11,224 bases of DNA from Pseudomonadota bacterium (GTDB taxonomy: Bacteria; Desulfobacterota; Desulfobulbia; Desulfobulbales; JAGXFP01), in NCBI GenBank assembly GCA_030673265.1, contig DAOVJK010000074.1, forward strand, positions 1 to 11,224. The letters are read 5' to 3'. The notes beneath the pieces were generated by a model, which searched no databases, had not been told where the DNA came from, and saw nothing but the letters and a program-made list of their open reading frames with translations. The position numbers and the translations under genes were made by a program. Of this stretch, positions 1 through 6,229 are shown in pieces; within the stretch, counting starts at the first letter, position 1, and each line of letters starts with the position of its first letter.

Positions 1-86
1 AAAGTGCCTAAAGTGCCTAAAGTGCCTAAAGTGCCTAAAGTGCCTAAAGTGCCTAAAGTGCCTAAAGTGCCTAAAGTGCCTAAAGT
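1..86. repeat. 9-bp tandem repeat array (AAAGTGCCT)
   Basis: Nine perfect back-to-back copies of AAAGTGCCT fill positions 1-81, followed by a partial copy (AAAGT) to 86. The array runs off the left edge of the window, so the true copy number is unknown. The perfect identity suggests recent expansion by slippage or active homogenisation. The same unit recurs in inverted orientation at 119-158. Because the unit is a multiple of three, two forward frames stay open through it (KVP or KCL repeats), so a repeat-tailed protein entering from the left cannot be strictly excluded. A non-coding repeat is more likely. Confidence 0.95.
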
Positions 87-98
87 TATGGATGTTAT

Positions 99-132
99 CT
101 GATTAGAAAAGTACCGCAACTTTAGGCACTTT
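99..132. repeat. 34-bp dispersed repeat, copy 1
   Basis: This 34-bp segment, starting CTGATTAGAAAAGTACCGC and ending in AGGCACTTT, is identical base for base to 6222-6255. Its last 14 bases (119-132) are the reverse complement of the end of the tandem array (73-86), so the array and this copy could form a 14-bp perfect stem around a 32-nt loop (87-118). Its first bases carry stop codons in two frames (TGA at 100-102, TAG at 104-106). Confidence 0.9.
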
Positions 133-158
133 TAACTTTAGATCACTTTAGGCACTTT
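119..158. repeat. Inverted copies of the 9-mer next to the array
   Basis: ACTTTAGGCACTTT occurs at 119-132, and a related run at 135-158 includes CACTTTAGGCACTTTA at 143-158. These are reverse-complement copies of the 1-86 unit, one variant reading TTTAGATCACTTT. The block ends only 4 bp from the stop codon of the reverse-strand gene at 163, so it lies in that gene's 3' flank and could fold in its transcript. Confidence 0.8.
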
Positions 159-162
159 ATTG

Positions 163-1038
163 TTACCTGAAAACCTTAAACTTCTCGACCAGATGATCCG
201 GCTGATAGCTTTCTTTGGCCTGTCGTAGACCGGGGATGCCCAGATCCTGTTCCCGGTTGACGAATTTAAATTCCGTCAGACATTCCTTGGCGAACAACTG
301 ATTGATCAGTTGATTTAAGCCATTGAGGCCGGGCATGGCCTTTTCGAAATGACAGACTGCCGTGGTCCGGTTAAGTCTCTCGCCGATAGTAAAGGCCTGA
401 ATTAAGCCATCGACCCTGATTGCCCCTCCCAGCAGATTGAAATTGCCAAAGTGCTCAAGGGTAGTTTGCAGGGCTTGTGCTTCTCCACAAAGACCTGGGT
501 CAAGATCGCATTGTCGGGATTGGCACCAGCGATGGAGCAAATCCCGGCACTCATTGATGTTATGTTCGGAGATCCGTTCGAAAACACAAGCATAATTACT
601 GAGGCAATGTTTGACGTGACTGCGCTTCTTGGCGTAGTGGTGCCCGGCCAGCTCAGCCAGAGCGTTAGTCTGATAAACATAGTCGGAATTATCCCGATCC
701 GCAGTAATTGAGAAAGAACCGGTTGCCAGGCCAGAGAGGAGGTCTTTACCTGTAAGCCGCACTCCGCCGATTACATGATCTCCCAGTTCGTTGAACACCT
801 CCGCCAGGGTGAGCTTGCCAGCCGGCGGCCCGAAGATCACCAATTCGTTGCCACTACAGATATCGGTTTTGATCAGGAAGACCAGGGTGTTTTTTATTTC
901 GCAGAGCCAGACGGGCCTGGTTTCAAGCCAGGCAAAAAGATTGGTGAAGGTGTGCTCAGAGATCTGTGGCGGGAAAATAGTCAGGTATTTATTAACCAGT
1001 GGGGCCCTGGCAAGATCGAGGACGGTTAAATTGTGCAT
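163..1038 (-). CDS. DUF2156 domain protein (GNAT-fold acyltransferase-like)
   Basis: A 291-residue soluble protein of the DUF2156 family, the domain that also forms the C-terminal catalytic part of lysyl-phosphatidylglycerol synthase MprF. Stand-alone members of this length are common, and their substrates are mostly unknown. Family signatures seen are DYVY (119-122), the basic stretch LAGHHYAKKRSHVKH (about 130-144), HFEKA (230-234) and, near the C-terminus, NREQDLGIPGLRQAKESY (261-278), which is strongly conserved in the family. No membrane segments are visible, so it lacks the flippase part of MprF. An acyl or aminoacyl transfer role is inference from the fold. The start (ATG at 1038-1036) has TAAGGA upstream at rather long spacing. 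The gene is divergent from ispH-ubiA with 105 bp between starts, and its 3' end abuts the 9-mer repeats. Confidence 0.9.
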   Translation of the reverse strand: MHNLTVLDLARAPLVNKYLTIFPPQISEHTFTNLFAWLETRPVWLCEIKNTLVFLIKTDICSGNELVIFGPPAGKLTLAEVFNELGDHVIGGVRLTGKDLLSGLATGSFSITADRDNSDYVYQTNALAELAGHHYAKKRSHVKHCLSNYACVFERISEHNINECRDLLHRWCQSRQCDLDPGLCGEAQALQTTLEHFGNFNLLGGAIRVDGLIQAFTIGERLNRTTAVCHFEKAMPGLNGLNQLINQLFAKECLTEFKFVNREQDLGIPGLRQAKESYQPDHLVEKFKVFR

Positions 1039-1075
1039 GGGCTGTTGTTTTCCTTACAAATTAAGGGCTGCTTTC

Positions 1076-1106
1076 TTGCATTAAAGTCGATAATGATTAA
1101 TATAAA
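1076..1106 (+). promoter_or_regulatory. Candidate promoter for ispH-ubiA/ftsY
   Basis: TTGCAT at 1076-1081 resembles a -35 box, and TATAAA at 1101-1106 resembles a -10 box, but the 19-bp spacer is long. The pair lies in the 105-bp divergent gap, about 40 bp upstream of the ispH start. This is a consensus match by eye only. Confidence 0.25.
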
Positions 1107-1143
1107 AAGTTCTGTTTTCTAAAGATTCCCAAGAGCTGGTTAT

Positions 1144-2871
1144 ATGAAAGTAATACTTGCCGAAAATGCCGGTTTTTGCATGGGGGTGAGGCGGGCGGTC
1201 GAAACTACTCTGGACATGGTTCGGAAGGGTGATAAGATTGCTACCTTCGGGCCATTGATCCATAATCCCCAGATCCTCGGCCTCCTTGACGAAAGGGGGG
1301 TTGAGACCCTCCATGAAATTCCCGATCATCGAGATGGCACCATTATTATCCGGGCCCACGGAATACCGCCGGCAAGCAAGGATAAACTGCTGAGCACCGG
1401 GGCCACTGTGCACGATGCCACCTGTCCCAGGGTCCTCAAGGTGCAGACCATTATCGGTAAGCATCAGAAAGATGGTTACGCCACCGTCATTATCGGCGAT
1501 AGAAACCATGCCGAGGTCGACGGCCTTTTGGGCTTTGCTGGCGAAACCGGTCAGGTTGTCAGCAACGAGGAAGACGCCAGAACCATTGAGCTTGCTTCGC
1601 CCTATATCATAGTAAGTCAGACCACCCAGGATGATAAGTCGTTTGATCTGTTGAGCGGTATTGTTCTGGGCCGTTTCCCCGGTGGCAAGGTCTTCAATAC
1701 CATTTGCGACTCAACCCACAAACGGCAGGCCGCGGTTCTGGCTTTATGTGAAAAGGTCCAGGCCATGGTCGTGGTCGGGGGCCGCGGTAGCGCCAACACC
1801 AAAAGACTTGGGGCGCTGGTCGAGGGCAAAGGTTGTCCTGTCTATCTGATAGAAACAGAGGAGGAGCTGGACCTCAAATCATTTAGTCAATATGAACGCG
1901 TTGGGGTAACCGGAGGAGCCTCCACGCCTTCCTGGACAATCAATCGGGTTATCCACTCTCTGGAGTCGATTCCCGGCCCCGGTGAAAGCAGGCTTGCTAA
2001 TCTGCTTGGCCGGTTGATTGGTTTTTTGATGGCTTCCAATCTGTATGTGGCTGTCGGCGGTGGTTTCCTGGCCTGTGCAGTTACTTCTTTGCTGGGTGAG
2101 TCGTTTGCGTGGGTAACTTTTATGATAGTTGCCGCCTATCTGTTCGCTATGCATAACCTTAATCGCTTTAACGGCTCGGAGACCGGTCGATTCTCTGACC
2201 CGGTCCGGGAAAAGTTTCGGCTCAAGTATCGCTGGTCGGTTCTGGGTTTATCCTGGTTAGCGCTGGCAGTCTCTTTGGGCCTTGCCTATGCTTATGAAGG
2301 GTTCTCTTTCCCTCTTCTGGCGGGAATGAGTGCTTTGGGCGTACTTTATAGTTTCAGATCAATTCCCAAGGGACTGTCATCCTTTATCCGAATCAGGCGT
2401 CTGCGCGAGATTCCCGGCTCCAAAACTTTTTTTGTCGCTATGGGCTGGGCCTTTGTGATAATTGTGGTGCCATTGCTCGGTAGCAGCCATGGTCTTGGTC
2501 CGGGGGAGGTTGGGGCCTTTCTGTTTGTGCTTCTCCTGGTCTATGTTCGTAGTGCTTTGTACGATGTTTTCGAGGTGCAGGGGGACCGCATTGCCGGTAA
2601 AGAGACGCTGCCGGTCTGCATCGGACGGGACAAGACCTTGCGGCTTCTCTACGGGATGATTGTGCTGCTGGGCTTGCTGCTGATTCTAGGCCCGTTAGCT
2701 GGTTTGTTGTCCTTGGTCTGGAGTGGCTTGTTGCCGGTTGTCCTTTATCTTTTTGTTGTGACCAGAAGGTATGATAAAGGAGAATTCTCGCATAGCCCCA
2801 AGCTGGAGTTCGCGGTAGATTCAATCTTTCCGCTTATTGCGATGCTGGCTTATCTGGTAAATATTTTCTGA
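1144..2871 (+). CDS. ispH: IspH-UbiA fusion: HMBPP reductase joined to a membrane prenyltransferase-like domain
   Basis: One uninterrupted 575-codon frame with two parts. Residues 1-278 are IspH (LytB), the 4Fe-4S enzyme that reduces HMBPP to IPP and DMAPP in the last step of the MEP pathway. Cluster cysteines are C12 (GFCMGVRRAV), C94 (ATCPR) and C188 (NTICDSTHKRQ). Substrate-site residues are H40, H72 (RAHG), H122 and E124 (NHAEVDG), SQTT (158-161), S216/N218 and S260 (GGASTPS). The residue matching the second serine of the E. coli SSN motif is Ala217. A linker near 279-288 leads to about nine hydrophobic segments (291-575), typical of the UbiA superfamily. The second Asp-rich motif is clear (YDVFEVQGDRIAGKETLP, 473-490). 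The first (around 338-352, LNRFNGSETGRFSD) lacks the usual NDxxDxxxD aspartates. IspH alone is usually about 280-320 residues, so this is a true fusion. It is followed after 18 bp by ftsY. The acceptor of the prenyltransferase half is unknown. Confidence 0.93.
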   Translation: MKVILAENAGFCMGVRRAVETTLDMVRKGDKIATFGPLIHNPQILGLLDERGVETLHEIPDHRDGTIIIRAHGIPPASKDKLLSTGATVHDATCPRVLKVQTIIGKHQKDGYATVIIGDRNHAEVDGLLGFAGETGQVVSNEEDARTIELASPYIIVSQTTQDDKSFDLLSGIVLGRFPGGKVFNTICDSTHKRQAAVLALCEKVQAMVVVGGRGSANTKRLGALVEGKGCPVYLIETEEELDLKSFSQYERVGVTGGASTPSWTINRVIHSLESIPGPGESRLANLLGRLIGFLMASNLYVAVGGGFLACAVTSLLGESFAWVTFMIVAAYLFAMHNLNRFNGSETGRFSDPVREKFRLKYRWSVLGLSWLALAVSLGLAYAYEGFSFPLLAGMSALGVLYSFRSIPKGLSSFIRIRRLREIPGSKTFFVAMGWAFVIIVVPLLGSSHGLGPGEVGAFLFVLLLVYVRSALYDVFEVQGDRIAGKETLPVCIGRDKTLRLLYGMIVLLGLLLILGPLAGLLSLVWSGLLPVVLYLFVVTRRYDKGEFSHSPKLEFAVDSIFPLIAMLAYLVNIF

Positions 2872-2889
2872 TGGTGTCTGGAGAGAATA

Positions 2890-3897
2890 ATGTTTGGTTG
2901 GTTTAAGAAGAAAAAGAAAGATGAAGTTGCTCCGGGGGCAGCTGGCCAGACTACTTTTGAGGTCGAGTCCCCTGAAAACGAGGCCAAGCCGCTGGTTGAT
3001 GGCCTGGCCAGGACCAGATCATCCTTTATGGATCGGGTTGAGTCCTTGTTTCTTGGCAAGAAGAAGGTCGATAACGATCTGCTTGAGGAGTTGGAAGAGA
3101 TCTTGATCACCGCCGACCTGGGGGTCAGCACTGCCCAGGAATTGCTGGAGTGTGCCAGAACGATGGCTGCCCGCGATGAACTGGCGGATTCCGCCGCTCT
3201 AAAAATAATTCTCAAGGAAAAAATTGTCGCCTATCTGGAGGCTTCTTCCGGGGGGCACGATCTGAATATGCCCGATTCCGGACCCTTGGTTATTATGGTT
3301 CTCGGTGTCAACGGGGTCGGGAAAACCACCAGTATCGGTAAGATCGCCAACAAGTACAGCCGGGCTGGTAAGAAGGTGCTGCTGGTGGCGGCCGACACCT
3401 TCCGGGCTGCCGCGACGGAACAATTGCAAATCTGGGGTGAACGGATCGGGGTGGATGTGATCGCCCGCGAGGCCGGGGCCGATCCTTCTTCGGTGATATA
3501 TGATGCATTGGACTCGGCCCAGGGCCGGGACTGTGATGTGATAATTGTTGATACCGCCGGGCGCATGCATACCAAGGTCAACCTGGTCGAAGAGCTTAAG
3601 AAGATCAAAAGGGTCATGGGCAAGAAAATTGTTGGCGCCCCCCATGAGTTGTGGCTGGTTATAGATGCCACCACCGGCCAGAACGCGATCTCCCAAGCGC
3701 GGCTGTTCAATGAGGCGGTTGATGTTACCGGACTGGTGTTGACCAAGCTCGATGGTACCTCCAAGGGGGGCATCGTTGTTAATATCTGTCGGGAGTTGAA
3801 TATTCCGATCCGTTTCATCGGGGTAGGGGAGCAAATAAACGATCTTCGTGATTTTGAGCCCCATGAATTTGCTGAGGCGCTTTTCACTAATAACTGA
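2890..3897 (+). CDS. ftsY: Signal recognition particle receptor FtsY
   Basis: FtsY is the membrane-associated SRP receptor GTPase, which docks ribosome-nascent chain complexes carrying Ffh to the SecYEG translocon. The 335 residues show a short basic start (MFGWFKKKKKDE), an acidic region, the helical N domain (about 40-125) and the SRP-GTPase NG core. GTPase motifs are GVNGVGKTT (139-147), DTFRAAA (169-175), DTAGR (221-225) and TKLDGTSKGG (285-294), then the FtsY-type closing GVGEQINDLRDFEP (311-324). The absence of a C-terminal M domain separates it from Ffh. The long acidic A domain of E. coli FtsY is reduced, as in many bacteria. GGAGAG lies just upstream of the ATG. Its start is 18 bp after the ispH-ubiA stop, so co-transcription is likely. 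Confidence 0.97.
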   Translation: MFGWFKKKKKDEVAPGAAGQTTFEVESPENEAKPLVDGLARTRSSFMDRVESLFLGKKKVDNDLLEELEEILITADLGVSTAQELLECARTMAARDELADSAALKIILKEKIVAYLEASSGGHDLNMPDSGPLVIMVLGVNGVGKTTSIGKIANKYSRAGKKVLLVAADTFRAAATEQLQIWGERIGVDVIAREAGADPSSVIYDALDSAQGRDCDVIIVDTAGRMHTKVNLVEELKKIKRVMGKKIVGAPHELWLVIDATTGQNAISQARLFNEAVDVTGLVLTKLDGTSKGGIVVNICRELNIPIRFIGVGEQINDLRDFEPHEFAEALFTNN

Positions 3898-3914
3898 CTG
3901 GGAATCATCAAAAC

Positions 3915-3978
3915 GAACCGCAGAATATCGAACAGAGAATATCGAATTTAGAAGTGTTTCCTTCTACTTCTGCGGTTC
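3915..3978. repeat. Palindromic element with internal direct repeats
   Basis: An 11-bp perfect inverted repeat, GAACCGCAGAA (3915-3925) with TTCTGCGGTTC (3968-3978), encloses a second perfect 6-bp hairpin, TAGAAG (3949-3954) with CTTCTA (3961-3966) and a 6-nt loop. Between the left outer arm and the inner stem lie two copies of AGAATATCGAA (3922-3948 region), the first overlapping the outer arm. The overall style resembles dispersed palindromic repeats I associate with many environmental genomes, but I cannot confirm family membership. It starts 17 bp after the ftsY stop and has no U-tract, so it is not a standard intrinsic terminator, though it could stabilise or process the 3' end of the mRNA. 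Confidence 0.75.
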
Positions 3979-4045
3979 AAAATTACTGGTTCAATGTTCT
4001 CCTTTTAGCTGCGTAGAAAGTACAACTGGGGTATAGCAATCTAGG

Positions 4046-4187
4046 GATGGCTAAGTTAAAACTTCGATACACAGGTAGCGTAGACTCCGAGGAGTGGTGG
4101 TCTTGTGGAGGCGAAGGCATACTTTAGTATGTCGAGCATCCACAAGAGCGCTACGACGCAGGAGATCGGAGTTTTTACGACGCCATC
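4046..4187. repeat. 142-bp nested palindromic element (MITE-like or structured RNA)
   Basis: The ends form an imperfect 23-bp terminal inverted repeat (4046-4068 against 4165-4187, 18 of 23 positions matching), with perfect GATGGC/GCCATC tips. Moving inward there are GTAGCG (4075-4080) with CGCTAC (4149-4154), then TCTTGTGGA (4101-4109) with TCCACAAGA (4139-4147), perfect over 9 bp, then CATAC (4118-4122) with GTATG (4127-4131) closing a TTTA loop. The whole block could thus fold as one long interrupted hairpin. It contains no ORF of note. It ends 25 bp before the next gene start. It could be a non-autonomous mobile repeat, a cis-acting RNA leader, or both. I see no target-site duplication. 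Confidence 0.75.
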
Positions 4188-4212
4188 ATAACTGAATCTC
4201 TGGAAATATTAT

Positions 4213-5037
4213 ATGCAATACCGACAACACAACCAACCGGGCTGTGGTGGGTGCCTGTTCATGGTTATCCTGCTGGTCCTTATCTCCGGCGGCACCTCAC
4301 TCCTTTTTGAGGTACTCGGGGCCATTTTTTACCTGGGGCTCTTTGCGGTGTTCTTCATGGTTGCCGCATTCTGGGGATTTTCCTATTTCGTCAAACGGCA
4401 GGTTGCCCAATATGAAAGTTCCCAGACCGAAAGCCATAATCAGTTTGTTTTCCTGTTGGTCAATATTCTGGTCAATATTGCCGGGATTGATGGCGAGGTC
4501 AGTCGCTCCGAGCTAAGCGCCATTAATAACTTCTTCCGGCACCATCTTCATTACAACCAGAGCCAGATGTTCTGGGTCAAGGAACTGACCAAAGAAGCGA
4601 TGGCGGCTTCGGTCGGCCTTGACGAATTACTGGCGGATTTCAAAGCTGATTTTGCCTACGAACCACGCCTGATTCTTATCGAACTTATTTATCAGGTCAT
4701 ATATTCCAAGCCCGATGTTATTAATGCCGAGCTGAACGCAGCCGAAAAGATCGCTGTTTATCTGGAGATTAACGCGTATCAGCATCAGACTATCCATAAT
4801 AAGTACCGTGGTGTGTCCCAAGCGGCTGCTGACAGCGAGGAGAGCTATTATGGGGTCCTGGGGCTTCAGCCCGGCGCCGGTTTTGATGAGATCAGGAAGG
4901 CATATCGCCGGCTCAGTAAGGAATACCATCCCGACAAGGTCGGACACCTGGGCGAGGAATTCAGGCAGGTCGCCGAGGAAAAGATGAAAGAGATCAATGT
5001 GGCTTACAACCATTTGCAGAAGAAGTTTGGCGGTTGA
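4213..5037 (+). CDS. Membrane-anchored TerB/J-domain protein (DjlA-like co-chaperone)
   Basis: The 274 residues have the DjlA-type order. Two adjacent hydrophobic segments (about 15-32 and 35-59) come first, then an all-helical TerB-like domain (about 75-195, with NIAGIDGEVSRSEL at 88-101) and a C-terminal J domain (about 211-274) with the diagnostic HPD at 239-241 (YRRLSKEYHPDKV). J domains stimulate DnaK ATPase, so the likely role is a membrane-tethered Hsp70 co-chaperone with the J domain facing the cytoplasm. E. coli DjlA has a single membrane segment, so the longer anchor here is a difference. The start has only a weak upstream TGGA. A second ATG at codon 17 would cut the first hydrophobic stretch short, so I keep the first. 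The QTMAN-like gene begins 17 bp after the stop. Confidence 0.85.
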   Translation: MQYRQHNQPGCGGCLFMVILLVLISGGTSLLFEVLGAIFYLGLFAVFFMVAAFWGFSYFVKRQVAQYESSQTESHNQFVFLLVNILVNIAGIDGEVSRSELSAINNFFRHHLHYNQSQMFWVKELTKEAMAASVGLDELLADFKADFAYEPRLILIELIYQVIYSKPDVINAELNAAEKIAVYLEINAYQHQTIHNKYRGVSQAAADSEESYYGVLGLQPGAGFDEIRKAYRRLSKEYHPDKVGHLGEEFRQVAEEKMKEINVAYNHLQKKFGG

Positions 5038-5054
5038 CCTGCGGGGTTGATTTG

Positions 5055-6134
5055 ATGTCAGGAAAAGTGCTGGCTCTGGAGCCTTATTTCGGCGGTTCCC
5101 ATAAGAGTTTCCTGGCTGGTCTGGAAGGTATCGTTCCCGGGGGCATGGATCTGATAACCCTGCCGGCCCGCAAATGGAAATGGCGGATGCGTTTGTCGGG
5201 ACCGTGGCTGGCCAATGAATTGGCCCGGATAGCCAATCCGGAAGATTACCGTTGTCTGCTTTGTTCCACTTTTGTGGATGTCGCCACTCTCAAGGGATTG
5301 ATGCCGGAGTGGGCCCGGCGATTGCCGGTCGTGACCTATTTCCATGAAAACCAGTTTGCCTACCCGGTCCGATTTGAAAAAGAGGGAGACGTTCAATTCA
5401 CCCTGACCAATGTCACCACCGCCCTGGCTTCAGATCGGCTGGCCTTTAATTCCCGTTACAATCTTGAGACATTTCTGGATGGGTACCGCAGGGTGTTGAA
5501 GCGGGCCAATGATATGCGACTGCCGAATGTTGAGGCGGAACTTCGGGCTAAATCCTTTATTATTCATCCGGGTCAGGATTTTAGTTTAATTGATCAGGAT
5601 GTCAGCCGGAAGGGGGAAGGAAAACCTCCGGTTATTATCTGGAACCATCGCTGGGAGCATGACAAAAATCCTGAACGATTTTTCGAGTCCCTGTTTGAGT
5701 TGGATCGGCGCCAGATTGATTTTAAGCTGGTGGTCATGGGCGAATCATTTCGTAATCATCCCCCGGTGTTTGATGAGGCCAGAGAAAAGCTTGCTCATAG
5801 AATATTAAAATTCGGTTATGTTGAGTCGAGAGAGGAGTATTGCCAGTGGCTACGGCAGGGTGATACGGTGGTATCAACCGCCGACCATGAGTTTTTCGGG
5901 ATCTCTGTGGTCGAAGCGGTCCGAGCTGGATGCCGGCCGCTGTTGCCTAACCGGTTGTCCTATCCGGAACTTTTTCCGGCTGAGTATCTTTATGAAGAAG
6001 ACGAGCTGGTCGATAAACTTATAGAGACCCTTGGCCAGGGTGGTTTGGCCGCTGAAACCTCCATGGCGCTGACCGAACGCTTTTCGTGGCAGGTTGTCAG
6101 GGAGCAGTATCATGATTGGCTGTTTGGTCAATAG
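5055..6134 (+). CDS. tRNA-queuosine mannosyltransferase-like glycosyltransferase (QTMAN/GTDC1 family)
   Basis: A 359-residue GT-B glycosyltransferase closely patterned on the animal protein GTDC1, now known as tRNA-queuosine alpha-mannosyltransferase (QTMAN), which mannosylates queuosine in tRNA-Asp. The N-terminal QTMAN_N (former DUF3524) signature is seen: EPYFGGSHKSFL (9-20), LPARKWKWRMR (36-46) and YFHENQFAYPV (95-105). The C-terminal GT4-like half has WNHRWEHDKNPERFF (196-210), HEFFGISVVEA (278-288) with the E-x7-E pair E279/E287, and YPELFPAEYLY (303-313). The match is strong end to end, while the tRNA substrate in this bacterium is inference. I use ATG 5055, because the human protein also starts just before the GGSH motif and GGGG sits 9 nt upstream. 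A TTG at 5034, overlapping the previous stop, would add 7 unconserved residues. It is probably co-transcribed with the J-domain gene. Confidence 0.9.
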   Translation: MSGKVLALEPYFGGSHKSFLAGLEGIVPGGMDLITLPARKWKWRMRLSGPWLANELARIANPEDYRCLLCSTFVDVATLKGLMPEWARRLPVVTYFHENQFAYPVRFEKEGDVQFTLTNVTTALASDRLAFNSRYNLETFLDGYRRVLKRANDMRLPNVEAELRAKSFIIHPGQDFSLIDQDVSRKGEGKPPVIIWNHRWEHDKNPERFFESLFELDRRQIDFKLVVMGESFRNHPPVFDEAREKLAHRILKFGYVESREEYCQWLRQGDTVVSTADHEFFGISVVEAVRAGCRPLLPNRLSYPELFPAEYLYEEDELVDKLIETLGQGGLAAETSMALTERFSWQVVREQYHDWLFGQ

Positions 6135-6184
6135 GGTCGATTCAGAACTGCCATCCCTGTAAAGAATTTTCAGGAGGTTGCAAA

Positions 6185-6229
6185 ATGTTGGTAGGTTTTG
6201 CGCCGCCACCTATAAAACAGCCTGATTAG
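6185..6229 (+). CDS. 14-codon ORF with strong ribosome binding site, stop supplied by the 34-bp repeat
   Basis: AGGAGG (6172-6177) lies 7 nt before ATG 6185, the best Shine-Dalgarno match in the forward strand of this window. It opens a frame encoding only MLVGFAPPPIKQPD. The last codons (CCT GAT TAG) run into the 34-bp repeat that begins at 6222. The reading frame may be a real micropeptide, or the first part of a gene cut off when the repeat arrived. No continuing frame is visible after the repeat. It begins 50 bp after the QTMAN-like stop. Confidence 0.35.
   Translation: MLVGFAPPPIKQPD

Noticed and set aside
1..102. Repeat-tailed coding sequence ((KVP)9 then KVMDVI and a stop at 100-102)
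   Set aside because: The frame is open only because the unit length is nine. A second frame (KCL repeats) is equally open, and inverted non-coding copies of the unit follow. Without sequence to the left this cannot be supported as a gene.
1..158. CRISPR array
   Set aside because: The units are 9 bp and directly abutting, with no spacers and no cas genes in the window.
2438..2824. Long reverse-strand frame opposite the UbiA-like domain
   Set aside because: It lies wholly antisense to a well-supported gene, has low-complexity Arg/Pro/Ser-rich composition and no recognisable domain. It is a shadow frame.
3199..3911. Two long reverse-strand frames opposite ftsY
   Set aside because: Both are antisense to a clear ftsY with all GTPase motifs, and neither shows a domain or a good ribosome binding site.
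3915..3978. Intrinsic terminator of ftsY
   Set aside because: The outer stem is interrupted by a long asymmetric loop, and no T-run follows the right arm.
5034..5054. TTG start at 5034 for the QTMAN-like gene
   Set aside because: It adds seven residues without family similarity. ATG 5055 places the start where the human homologue starts and has GGGG upstream.
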